Source of the DNA: Gammaproteobacteria bacterium
Lineage (GTDB): Bacteria; Pseudomonadota; Gammaproteobacteria; GRL18
Length of the DNA stretch: 64,000 nt
Assembly (NCBI GenBank): GCA_016744995.1
Contig: JADGDG010000008.1
Coordinates: forward strand, 96,681-160,680
Direction of reading: 5' to 3'
Part shown: positions 35,678-42,835 of the stretch, piece after piece
Numbering within the stretch: the first letter of the stretch is position 1
How the letters are laid out: each line of letters opens with the position of its first letter
Notes under the pieces: model-generated
Databases searched by the model: none
Told to the model about the DNA's origin: nothing
Seen by the model: only the letters and a program-made list of their open reading frames with translations
Program-made: the position numbers and the translations under genes

Positions 35678-36904
35678 TTAGTTCAAGCGACCTAATGTAT
35701 ATCTTAGGCGAGTCATGCCCCCTACTTCTTTACGTAAAACCCAGGCGACATGAAGATCACCCTCATCATCCAATATAATCGATGGATGTGTTTGTTCTCC
35801 AACACCAGAAGCACCCGGAACATTCAGATCGTCACTCCATTCACCATCATCAAAGCAACTGTAAAATATATCCGAATTACCTTCACGTTCATCACTCCAT
35901 GCAATGATTTGACGACCATTTGAATGATCTGTAACCGTTGTATGCCACTGACGTGCAACACCACCAAAATCATCTTGTACGGATTGGTTGGTTCCCCATA
36001 TTCCTGACTTATCATATACTGAGGCATATATATCATAGCCATCACGAAAGTTTCGTTTGTCTGCCCATGCGGCAAGAACCTCTGATTGGCCAAAATGGCC
36101 CAGCGCAACCCTTGCAACACCATATCCCTTACCATAGGGCATTTTTCGAGCTCCTGGTCTCTGACTAATACGTTGTGGCGGTGGAAACTGACAAAAGTCA
36201 TCGGACTGACTCAGAGCTCCCATAATAATGGTATGCCCCTTACGTCGGTCTTCCCAGGCAATCATAATACCTTCTTTAACAATAATCGCCGTGGGATACA
36301 ACTGCTCATTTTTAACTGGCCTGGGATCAACACGGCAGTTTTTCAATAGTTTCAAATTTCCCTGGTGATCCACATTAAGTTGTAGCAGCTGAATTTGGTT
36401 ATAATGTTCTACACGTTGAGACAAAGTAACAAAAAGCTGATGACCATTGAAACTCAAACTTGATTGCATCGCCTCTTCAGCAGGTAGCTGTATTACTGTT
36501 GCAAGCTTTATATTTTTTAGCTGTTCAGCGTTGATAACACGTACATAGACTTTACCGTCCTCTTCCCAACTTAAGGCAAAACGATTTTTAGCCAATGCAA
36601 TAATACTCGGTTCATAAGCCTCACCATCACCACTTATTTTTAACTCAGCATTAAAATTGTCTTCATTTTTATTTTTCAGGGCAAGATATACAGAAGGCTT
36701 ACCACTACGATCATCTTCCCAGACTACAGCGACTGTGTTCGCAGAAACTGCAATATTTCGCCGACCTGACGATTCAAGATGATGATAAACTTTGTCTACC
36801 TGACCATGAGTAATATCAACAGGTGCTGTAAATGACCAAAATTGAGCATAGGATTTTGTTGATAAAAACAAACAAAAGATAAAAAAGAGATGAGTCTGTT
36901 TCAC
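35678..36904 (-). CDS. Secreted BNR/sialidase-like beta-propeller protein
   Basis: A 408-aa protein with a signal peptide (residues 1-20, cut after 'KSYA'). Repeated W-x-D-x-R signatures ('WEDDRSGKPSVYLA' about 62, 'WEDRRKGHTIIMGA' about 218, 'WADKRNFRDGYDIYA' about 280, 'WSDEREGNSDIFYS' about 336) mark BNR/Asp-box-like blades of a six-bladed propeller, as in sialidases and many secreted binding proteins. Catalytic sialidase residues cannot be assigned, so a binding or glycan-related role is open. It overlaps the thioredoxin-like gene by 4 bp (ATGA), implying coupled translation. Confidence 0.75.
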   Translation of the reverse strand: MKQTHLFFIFCLFLSTKSYAQFWSFTAPVDITHGQVDKVYHHLESSGRRNIAVSANTVAVVWEDDRSGKPSVYLALKNKNEDNFNAELKISGDGEAYEPSIIALAKNRFALSWEEDGKVYVRVINAEQLKNIKLATVIQLPAEEAMQSSLSFNGHQLFVTLSQRVEHYNQIQLLQLNVDHQGNLKLLKNCRVDPRPVKNEQLYPTAIIVKEGIMIAWEDRRKGHTIIMGALSQSDDFCQFPPPQRISQRPGARKMPYGKGYGVARVALGHFGQSEVLAAWADKRNFRDGYDIYASVYDKSGIWGTNQSVQDDFGGVARQWHTTVTDHSNGRQIIAWSDEREGNSDIFYSCFDDGEWSDDLNVPGASGVGEQTHPSIILDDEGDLHVAWVLRKEVGGMTRLRYTLGRLN

Positions 36905-37365
36905 TGAGAACTTGCCTTTGATATGAGATCCTGAACTTTTTTATCCGCAGCAATCAAAGACTCTTTACTTTGCACACCAATTATTTGATGTATCTGTTTA
37001 CCTTCAGAGGAAAGAAATGAAAAAACAGGGGTCACAAAGGCTTTATATCGAGTACCCAATTCACGCTCTGTAATTCTCTCGCCACTTGGTAAGCGCAGTC
37101 TTTTACCACTTTCTGAGTCAACATAAGCTAACACATAGTGAGCTGTATAAATTTGTTTCACCCCAGCAGAGGAAAATGCTTCTACATTTGTTTTCTCACA
37201 ATACCCACAACCGTATCGTCCAAAATAAACAAAGATGGGTTTTGATTTTTCCTTTGCCTGCTGTATGGCTTCATCAAAAGAATAAAAAGGATAATCTTTT
37301 GGTTCATCAGAAAATGAGTAATGACTCAAAAATAATAATAATAAAAATAGTACTTGTTTAAACAT
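36901..37365 (-). CDS. Periplasmic thioredoxin-like protein (SoxW-like)
   Basis: A 154-aa protein with a signal peptide (1-19, ending 'SFS') and a thioredoxin fold carrying the redox motif C-G-Y-C in 'YFGRYGCGYCEKTNVEAF' (about 53-56) and a cis-Pro in 'FVTPVFSFL'. Similar proteins include SoxW and DUF255-type thioredoxins of sulfur oxidisers that reduce periplasmic disulfides. It is coupled to the beta-propeller gene (4-bp overlap), which may be its partner. ArsR-type regulator upstream on the same strand. Confidence 0.82.
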   Translation of the reverse strand: MFKQVLFLLLLFLSHYSFSDEPKDYPFYSFDEAIQQAKEKSKPIFVYFGRYGCGYCEKTNVEAFSSAGVKQIYTAHYVLAYVDSESGKRLRLPSGERITERELGTRYKAFVTPVFSFLSSEGKQIHQIIGVQSKESLIAADKKVQDLISKASSQ

Positions 37366-37462
37366 TTTCTCTCTCTTTCAATATCAGCACCAATAATCAA
37401 GTAGAGCTGATCATATTTAAAATTGTTTTTAACGATATGAAATAGCCACTACCCCACTGGTA

Positions 37463-37810
37463 TCAACTAATAGGACAGAAAACATCTCTCATCATAATAA
37501 TTAAGCGTAATGTTCCTGCATCACCCACTCGGTAATAAACTCTATTAGCATCTTTACGTGAAGTAAGAATGCCTTTATCTCGTAAAATCGCCAAATGCTG
37601 AGAGATATTACTCTGTGAAGTACCCACTTTCTCCACAATATCCTGAACACTGATTTCTTCATCACCAAGAGTACATAAAATTTTTAAGCGTATAGGATGA
37701 GCCATTGCTTTCAATGCGCGGGAAGCTTTATCGATATCTTCATCACCAGATATTAAATCCTTATTCATATTGTAACCATCGGTTTCGTTGGAGTTAAATT
37801 GGTCACTCAT
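37463..37810 (-). CDS. ArsR/SmtB-family transcriptional repressor
   Basis: About 115 aa from ATG at 37810 with GGAAG upstream (the frame is open to 37936, but that part is hydrophobic and overlaps the AT-rich operator region). Winged-helix core: 'KALAHPIRLKIL'-type 'KAMAHPIRLKILCTLGDEE', recognition helix 'VGTSQSNISQHLAILRDKGI', wing 'SRKDANRVYYRVGD'. Two Cys (in 'ILCTLG' and the terminal 'VFCPIS') sit roughly where the SqrR/BigR persulfide sensors have theirs. Sensing reactive sulfur is therefore a fair guess given the thioredoxin neighbour, but unproven. Confidence 0.88.
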   Translation of the reverse strand: MSDQFNSNETDGYNMNKDLISGDEDIDKASRALKAMAHPIRLKILCTLGDEEISVQDIVEKVGTSQSNISQHLAILRDKGILTSRKDANRVYYRVGDAGTLRLIIMMRDVFCPIS

Positions 37811-37889
37811 AATTGTACTTCCTATAAATTCATTAATACATAAAAATAAAAGTACACAATAACATACAATAATACTAATAATACACATT

Positions 37890-38006
37890 AATATTAATAT
37901 TATATAACAACGTACGATAATATTAATATTGGACAATAATGTTCATTATTATCAACTGCATACAATACAAATATTATTATTAATATATAGTAATATTAAT
38001 AATAAT
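37890..38006. promoter_or_regulatory. Cluster of AT-only palindromes, candidate ArsR operators
   Basis: Upstream of the ArsR gene lie two copies of the perfect palindrome AATATTAATATT (37890-37901 and 37919-37930), AATAATG-TT-CATTATT (37935-37950), and a perfect 14-bp inverted repeat (37973-37986 with 37993-38006, 6-nt spacer). ArsR/SmtB repressors bind AT-rich imperfect palindromes. Autoregulation is inferred. Confidence 0.55.
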
Positions 38007-38070
38007 GAGCTTTTTATTATGATTTTCTTACAGTCACTAGTTCTACCGCAAAAATACACAATGATGCATA

Positions 38071-38259
38071 GTAATTCAAGACAGCCACAACTTGAAGATT
38101 AATAAATGGTGACATTTTCAGATAAAATTTAATATTGACTAAAAAAAGAATGGCTTCACTTATAAATAAGTCTATTTTAGGAAAACAGAACAGCAAAGCA
38201 TGCCAATAAGGATAAACCTGAAAATATCAGGAGTGAAATTGTGCCTGTCCTGTAACGGC
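38071..38259. mobile_element. MITE-like element 1
   Basis: About 190 bp. Left end GTAATTCAAGACAGCCACAA and right end (complement) GGACAGGCACAATTT are imperfect inverted repeats (about 12 of 15 positions over the core). The right end also matches element 2 (AATTGTG-CT-TCCTGTAA pattern). It contains no coding capacity. The sequence between is AT-rich and unrelated to element 2. It ends just before the OhrR-like gene's stop. Confidence 0.55.
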
Positions 38260-38277
38260 ATTGCTTATGTTTAAAAA

Positions 38278-38706
38278 TTAAGTCAGGCGGGAAAGAATAT
38301 TATTACAAACACTTATTAGTTGTTTTTGTTCAGTGGTATTTAATTTAATTTTACATTCCATATTCTCAAATATATGTGATGTTTTATTTTTCAAACTATT
38401 ACCAAGCCTGGTTAATTTAATTATTTTAGCTCTTTTATCTAAATTCGACTGTTTAACTTTAATATACCCCTTGTTTTCCAGCCTTTTTAAAATTGCAGTC
38501 AATGTGGCTGCATCAAGAAGAATTTGTTCGGTTAGTTCCTTGATAGAAACAGAATCCTTATTCCACAGGCTCATCATTACTAAGAATTGAGGGTACGTAA
38601 GTTTAAATTCATCTAGCTGAGGTCTGTACTCACGGATCATTGCATTTGATGTTGAGTACAGAGAAAAACAAACCATTTCTGCAAAATTAAAAGATTGTGT
38701 TGTCAA
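38278..38706 (-). CDS. MarR-family regulator, OhrR-like
   Basis: A 142-aa winged-helix regulator. The N-terminus 'MVCFSLYSTSNAMIREYRPQ' followed by 'LTYPQFLVMMSLW' matches OhrR organic-peroxide sensors, including the reactive Cys (about 13) and the pocket Tyr residues. The wHTH reads 'SIKELTEQILLDAATLTAIL' and 'LENKGYIKVKQSNLDKRAK'. Single-Cys OhrR proteins release DNA when oxidised. It is divergent from a cupin gene, with operator-like palindromes in the shared promoter (see 38742-38801). No ohr peroxidase is adjacent, which is unusual. Confidence 0.85.
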   Translation of the reverse strand: MTTQSFNFAEMVCFSLYSTSNAMIREYRPQLDEFKLTYPQFLVMMSLWNKDSVSIKELTEQILLDAATLTAILKRLENKGYIKVKQSNLDKRAKIIKLTRLGNSLKNKTSHIFENMECKIKLNTTEQKQLISVCNNILSRLT

Positions 38707-38741
38707 AATATACTCCTATTCTGATAGTGATATAAATATAT

Positions 38742-38801
38742 TATGCACACAAAGTAATTGACACTCCAGACTTAACTGTATATATTTACTTTGCACGCAA
38801 A
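38742..38801 (+). promoter_or_regulatory. Promoter of the cupin gene with two operator-like boxes
   Basis: TTGACA (38758-38763) and TATATT (38781-38786) are separated by 17 bp. The predicted start falls within the palindrome TTTGCACGCAAA (38790-38801), and a related box TATGCACACAAA (38742-38753) lies just upstream of the -35, 48 bp away. Binding of the divergent OhrR-like regulator to these boxes is inferred. Confidence 0.65.
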
Positions 38802-38820
38802 CTATATACAGGAGTTTTCC

Positions 38821-39153
38821 ATGAAAGAAGCACTAAATTTTAAAGGGATCAGCTCAAAAAACTGGAAAAAAATAACAGCTAATAAAGTCGCAGAAGGTAT
38901 ATCAGAACGTATTGTCTGGGAAGGAGATAATGGAAAAAAAGCAATTATTTTTGAATTCAGCCCTGGTTCAAAATATCCAGGAATTGATAAACATGAATCA
39001 GGCTCAGAACAAATATACGTAATATCCGGTACATTCAACGATGGGAGGGATGATCACAATGAGGGAAGCTTCATCAATAATCCCATTGGTACTTCACATA
39101 TACCACAATCATCAGATGGCTGCGTGGTTTTGGTTACTTTTCCTGAGAGTTAA
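38821..39153 (+). CDS. Cupin-domain protein (ChrR-like)
   Basis: About 110 aa from ATG at 38821 with CAGGAG upstream (the frame is open from 38791, but that overlaps the promoter). It is a single cupin barrel similar to the ChrR/anti-sigma cupin group: 'WEGDNGKKAIIFEFSPGSKY', 'HESGSEQIYVISGTFNDG' with H-x-x-x-x-E metal ligands, and 'GTSHIPQSSDGCVVLV'. It could bind a metal or sense/detoxify an oxidised molecule. Divergence from an OhrR-like regulator implies peroxide or organic-oxidant induction. Confidence 0.82.
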   Translation: MKEALNFKGISSKNWKKITANKVAEGISERIVWEGDNGKKAIIFEFSPGSKYPGIDKHESGSEQIYVISGTFNDGRDDHNEGSFINNPIGTSHIPQSSDGCVVLVTFPES

Positions 39154-39183
39154 GAGATAAAATCAAGTTATTCTATACCCTCG

Positions 39184-40029
39184 TTATATAAATACGTTAA
39201 CTTCAGGATTTTCTCTATAAGTTTTAAGTTTTTCTAAGAACTGCAGGCCATCTTCTAAATGATCGGTTGGTAGTCCTTTCGATTCATTAAATTTAATTGA
39301 ATTTTCTAATGCGTCAAACATATTAAATTTTTCATTCATAACCGTATCTGCTTCAGTTGCAGTTCGTAAATTTCCATTTTCATTGACTAAAACCATGCTT
39401 TGTAGCGCCAGGGCATTATCAATCGCTAAATCATTAGATAGCCCTAGTGCAGCTGCTAAGGCACGCGCCTCATTTCGATTCATATTGCTGGGATCAATGG
39501 TTTTTGCCAGCTCTCGTATAGATGAGCGATCTTGTATGGATTGAGGATCCTGTGTTTTATCAGGCAGCAAACTATTATCACTTTTATTTGAAATCTTTTG
39601 CAAGTGGCTATAATTTGACTTGTCAGACAAATTTAGCTGCTCTATTTTCTGGGTTAAATTTTCAAGCTCACCCTTGATTTCAGTACCAAAGCTTAGATGC
39701 ATATTTCCTAAGTATGCTTCACCGTAAGGGTGTTCTTTAATAACAGGTAAGTCAGGGCTGTCACCGTTCTTGTTCTGTGCAGCTTCACGTATAGCATCCC
39801 TTAATGCTACGACATTCGATGTATCATGACCCGCTTCTTCCAGAGTTGATATTTTTTTCTCGAAATATATCTCTAATTCTTCTATAGAAGAACTTGTTTT
39901 TTCAGTCGGTGCCACGGTGGTTGAAGAAGAGGTGGGTATTGAGGCGTTTGCCTGAGTTGCTGACGTATGATTGCCGTTTGCGCTTTTCATAGCGGCAAAC
40001 ATATTCCCCGTTTGATTTGAAATAATCAT
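39184..40029 (-). CDS. Unknown protein with disordered N-terminus, 281 aa
   Basis: Family not recognised. Residues 1-50 are Ser/Thr/Ala-rich and probably disordered; the rest is acidic and helical, with an Asp/Ser-rich middle (about 130-170) and a compact C-terminal region ('RNEARALAAALGLSNDLAID', 'DALENSIKF', 'LQFLEKLKTYRENPEVN'). It has no signal peptide or TM segment. It converges on the cupin gene with a 30-bp gap and lies next to MITE-like element 2. A secreted substrate of some system is possible but nothing shows it. Confidence 0.7.
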   Translation of the reverse strand: MIISNQTGNMFAAMKSANGNHTSATQANASIPTSSSTTVAPTEKTSSSIEELEIYFEKKISTLEEAGHDTSNVVALRDAIREAAQNKNGDSPDLPVIKEHPYGEAYLGNMHLSFGTEIKGELENLTQKIEQLNLSDKSNYSHLQKISNKSDNSLLPDKTQDPQSIQDRSSIRELAKTIDPSNMNRNEARALAAALGLSNDLAIDNALALQSMVLVNENGNLRTATEADTVMNEKFNMFDALENSIKFNESKGLPTDHLEDGLQFLEKLKTYRENPEVNVFI

Positions 40030-40110
40030 AATTGCCTCTTAGTAAGTCTTTAAGTTGCTAATAATTAAAGAAATACTATTATTCTATGCAAAAAACACAC
40101 CATAAGGTAC

Positions 40111-40354
40111 GTGATTCAAGGCAGTCACAATTCAAAGATATTTGGTATGGTACTTTATTACTCAACCATAGTTCCAGGCATAGTACCAGGCAGATAGAAG
40201 TATACACTGGGTATCAGACAGATTAATCCTCCTGCATCAGGTGATCCAGTTCACCATCCATATGCAGCTCTATTAACTCAGTTAAATTACCAATCCATTT
40301 TCCATTGACGGTAATTTACAGCACGGAATTAAATTGTGGCTATCCTGTAATGCC
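40111..40354. mobile_element. MITE-like element 2 carrying a glutaredoxin gene fragment
   Basis: About 245 bp. Left end GTGATTCAAGGCAGTCACAA, right end AATTGTGGCTATCCTGTAA; as inverted repeats about 11 of 15 core positions match, and the right end matches that of element 1 (about 20 of 25). Inside, 40223-40326 is a copy of the 3' end of the nearby glutaredoxin gene (see separate entry). Confidence 0.55.
40223..40326 (-). pseudogene. Fragment of the glutaredoxin gene (3' end)
   Basis: About 104 bp matching 42545-42647 at roughly nine positions in ten by eye, covering the last ~34 codons of glutaredoxin ('QITVNGKWIGSLTEL' region to the stop). It has no start, no redox motif, and a TAA-creating change ('ACAG' end). 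Homology stops abruptly at the element-2 right end. Confidence 0.8.
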
Positions 40355-40397
40355 CTTGTAACGCCCTCAAAAACAAACCAGTTATAAGTGTCTCTGG

Positions 40398-42374
40398 CTA
40401 AACTTTGAACTGCCCTACAAGACCTTGCAGCTCCTCACCTAAATGAGCCAGTTCAGTGCTGGCACTGGAAGTTTGCATGGCTCCTTCCGCAGTCTGTTCC
40501 GAAATTTCCCGAATATTGGCAATATTACTATTTATTTCCTCAGCAACTGAGCTTTGCTCCTCTGCAGCAGTGGCAATCTGAGTATTCATATCAAGAATAG
40601 TCTCAACAGCATGGGTGATAGATGACAAAGATTCACCTGCATTTTTCGCCTGGTCTACCGTGATGGTTACACGTTCAAGACTTTTACCCATGGCTTTTAC
40701 GGCCTGTCTTGCACCACCTTGCAAGGCTTCTATGAGAGCTTCAATTTCTGTTGTCGATTCCTGAGTACGTTTAGCCAGGGTTCGTACCTCATCAGCGACC
40801 ACAGCAAAACCACGACCCTGTTCACCAGCACGGGCAGCCTCAATAGCAGCATTCAGTGCTAACAGATTGGTCTGCTCAGCAATACTTTTGATTACATCCA
40901 GCACGGTACCAATGTTCTCACTATCATTTTTAAAATTTTCAATAATAACCGATGATTCTTCAACTTCTGCTGCCAGGCCAGTAATCGTATTTATTGTATT
41001 ACTCATCACATGAGTGCCAGCCTTTGCTTCACTATCAGCATCGGCTGCTGCAATGGATGCCTTTTCTGCATTGCTGGCCACTGCCTGAGTCGCCGTTATC
41101 ATTTCAGTGATTGCATGAGCCACCTGTTCAGTTTCCTGTTTCTGGCTATTCACCCCAATAGTGGTCTGCCCGGTCACCGTTGCCATTTTCTCAGCCGATA
41201 CAGCCAATTGTGAAGTGGCACTGGCAATTTTAGTGATGATACCCTGTAGCTTCTCAACGAATATGTTAAAATTATTACCAAGAACACCGATTTCATCGGT
41301 GCTTTTAACCGGTACGCGCTTGGTCAGGTCGCCTTCACCTTCTGCAATATCCTGAAGTATTGTGTTGGTCTGTTTAATAGGAGTGATAATTCCACGCATA
41401 ACGATATAGGCCACAATCAAACCCACAAGAGCCGCAATTAATGTCAAAATAGAAATATGGGTTTGAGTACTTAGTACGCTGGCTTCGACCAACCTGCCTT
41501 GTTCAGTAAGAGAAGCAAATACGCTGTCACGTAATTTGACTGAGTCGTTAGCCATAATGGGACCATTTTTGTCGAGAACATTAGTAACAGCAGCATTGCG
41601 ATCTTTTATGGCGGTAACAACTTTAAGAAAAGCATCCTGATAAATATCGACAGCTTTAATGGCAAGCTGGGCCAGGCGGCGGCGCTCCGGGTTTTCCAAC
41701 GTTGATAAGAGTTTCTGCATGCCTGTTTTAGTCATTTCAAACTCTGAAATGACACGATTCTGGGACTTATCATCATTGTCTGTCAGGAAGCGAAAAGCAT
41801 ACAGGCGACCTAGTAACAGGTGCTTCTGGGCCTCACCGGCATAATAGGCGGCAGTGGCATCCCCGTCTTTAAAGGCAGACTCCATAACTCTGGAAAGAGA
41901 TTTTTCAATTAAAGGACCTTTTACATTAAGCACATTGTTGACAATTTCATGACGTTTGTTCATGTTAGCTACGACAGCATTATGAAAGGTATCGTTGTAT
42001 TGTTTGTTAAGTTTTTCGATGTTATCCAGTAGTTTTACTCGCGCGGGATACTTAATTTCCTGGCGTGCCTTGGCCAATATCTTTTGCATATCCTTTTCGG
42101 CTTCATTGAAGTTGTTAATGGCTTTTTTTCTGGAGGTTTTAATATAGTCTTTTACCTGCAAGCGCTTGCGATAGACCTGCCGCATAACCTTAGCCGCTGT
42201 ACCAGCATCTGGTGCAAGGTCTTGAGTAATGCCCGTCACCTTGTTTTCAATATCATTCAAATCAATAAAGGCTATACTGCCAAGGATGATCAGTAAAGAA
42301 ATGATGAGTATTGGTGAAACCATGGATTTAATACTAATGTTTAAATTTTGAAAAAATCCAAATAGCTGGTTCAT
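40398..42374 (-). CDS. Methyl-accepting chemotaxis protein
   Basis: A 658-aa inner-membrane chemoreceptor. TM1 at about 15-35; long all-helical periplasmic sensor (about 36-300) without Cache/PAS features, resembling helical-bundle (HBM/4HB-type) domains; TM2 at about 305-327; HAMP to about 385; signalling domain with the highly conserved hairpin tip 'EQTNLLALNAAIEAARAGEQ' and 'GRGFAVVADEVRTLAKRT'. No C-terminal pentapeptide for CheR/CheB is present. AAGGA lies before the ATG. No che genes are nearby, so its kinase partner is encoded elsewhere. The ligand is unknown. Confidence 0.94.
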   Translation of the reverse strand: MNQLFGFFQNLNISIKSMVSPILIISLLIILGSIAFIDLNDIENKVTGITQDLAPDAGTAAKVMRQVYRKRLQVKDYIKTSRKKAINNFNEAEKDMQKILAKARQEIKYPARVKLLDNIEKLNKQYNDTFHNAVVANMNKRHEIVNNVLNVKGPLIEKSLSRVMESAFKDGDATAAYYAGEAQKHLLLGRLYAFRFLTDNDDKSQNRVISEFEMTKTGMQKLLSTLENPERRRLAQLAIKAVDIYQDAFLKVVTAIKDRNAAVTNVLDKNGPIMANDSVKLRDSVFASLTEQGRLVEASVLSTQTHISILTLIAALVGLIVAYIVMRGIITPIKQTNTILQDIAEGEGDLTKRVPVKSTDEIGVLGNNFNIFVEKLQGIITKIASATSQLAVSAEKMATVTGQTTIGVNSQKQETEQVAHAITEMITATQAVASNAEKASIAAADADSEAKAGTHVMSNTINTITGLAAEVEESSVIIENFKNDSENIGTVLDVIKSIAEQTNLLALNAAIEAARAGEQGRGFAVVADEVRTLAKRTQESTTEIEALIEALQGGARQAVKAMGKSLERVTITVDQAKNAGESLSSITHAVETILDMNTQIATAAEEQSSVAEEINSNIANIREISEQTAEGAMQTSSASTELAHLGEELQGLVGQFKV

Positions 42375-42544
42375 TATGCTTATTCCTTACTTAGAAATCG
42401 GGTATAAAAATAAGAGTAGGAAACTTAACGACAATTTTCAACATATCAGCAAAAAAATTATCTCCATAGAGTTTTCCAAATAACCCATTAGCCATTTTCT
42501 GGACGGGTTTCCTGTTAATATTGTAACCAGAGATCCAGGACAAG

Positions 42545-42805
42545 TTAGTCCTCCTGCATCAGGTGATCCAGTTCACCATCCATATGCAGCTCAGTTAACT
42601 CGGTTAAACTACCGATCCATTTTCCATTGACGGTAATTTGCGGTACGGTTCGAGCACCATTGGTTACTTTGCTCATTTCTATCAGACCAACACGATCCAT
42701 ATCAACCCGGACTTCTTCAAACTCAATGCTCCACTTATCAAGCAAGCCTTTAGCCCGTGTACACATAGGACAGGTTCCGGTACTATAAATTTTTACTTTA
42801 CTCAT
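42545..42805 (-). CDS. Glutaredoxin (GrxC-type, dithiol)
   Basis: About 86 aa from ATG at 42805 (AGTAGG upstream; a GTG two codons earlier is possible). The redox motif CPMC ('STGTCPMCTRAKGLL') is at about residues 11-14; 'TVPQITVNGKWIG' has the cis-Pro and glutathione-site residues. It reduces disulfides or glutathionylated proteins with GSH. It is a stand-alone gene upstream of the chemoreceptor on the same strand and is the source of the fragment at 40223-40326. Confidence 0.92.
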   Translation of the reverse strand: MSKVKIYSTGTCPMCTRAKGLLDKWSIEFEEVRVDMDRVGLIEMSKVTNGARTVPQITVNGKWIGSLTELTELHMDGELDHLMQED

Positions 42806-42835
42806 ATTCACCTACTCATTAAATTTTGTTAATTG

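Noticed and set aside
37811..37936. Upstream extension of the ArsR regulator as an N-terminal membrane segment
   Set aside because: It overlaps the AT-only palindromes and has no ribosome site, whereas the ATG at 37810 has GGAAG.
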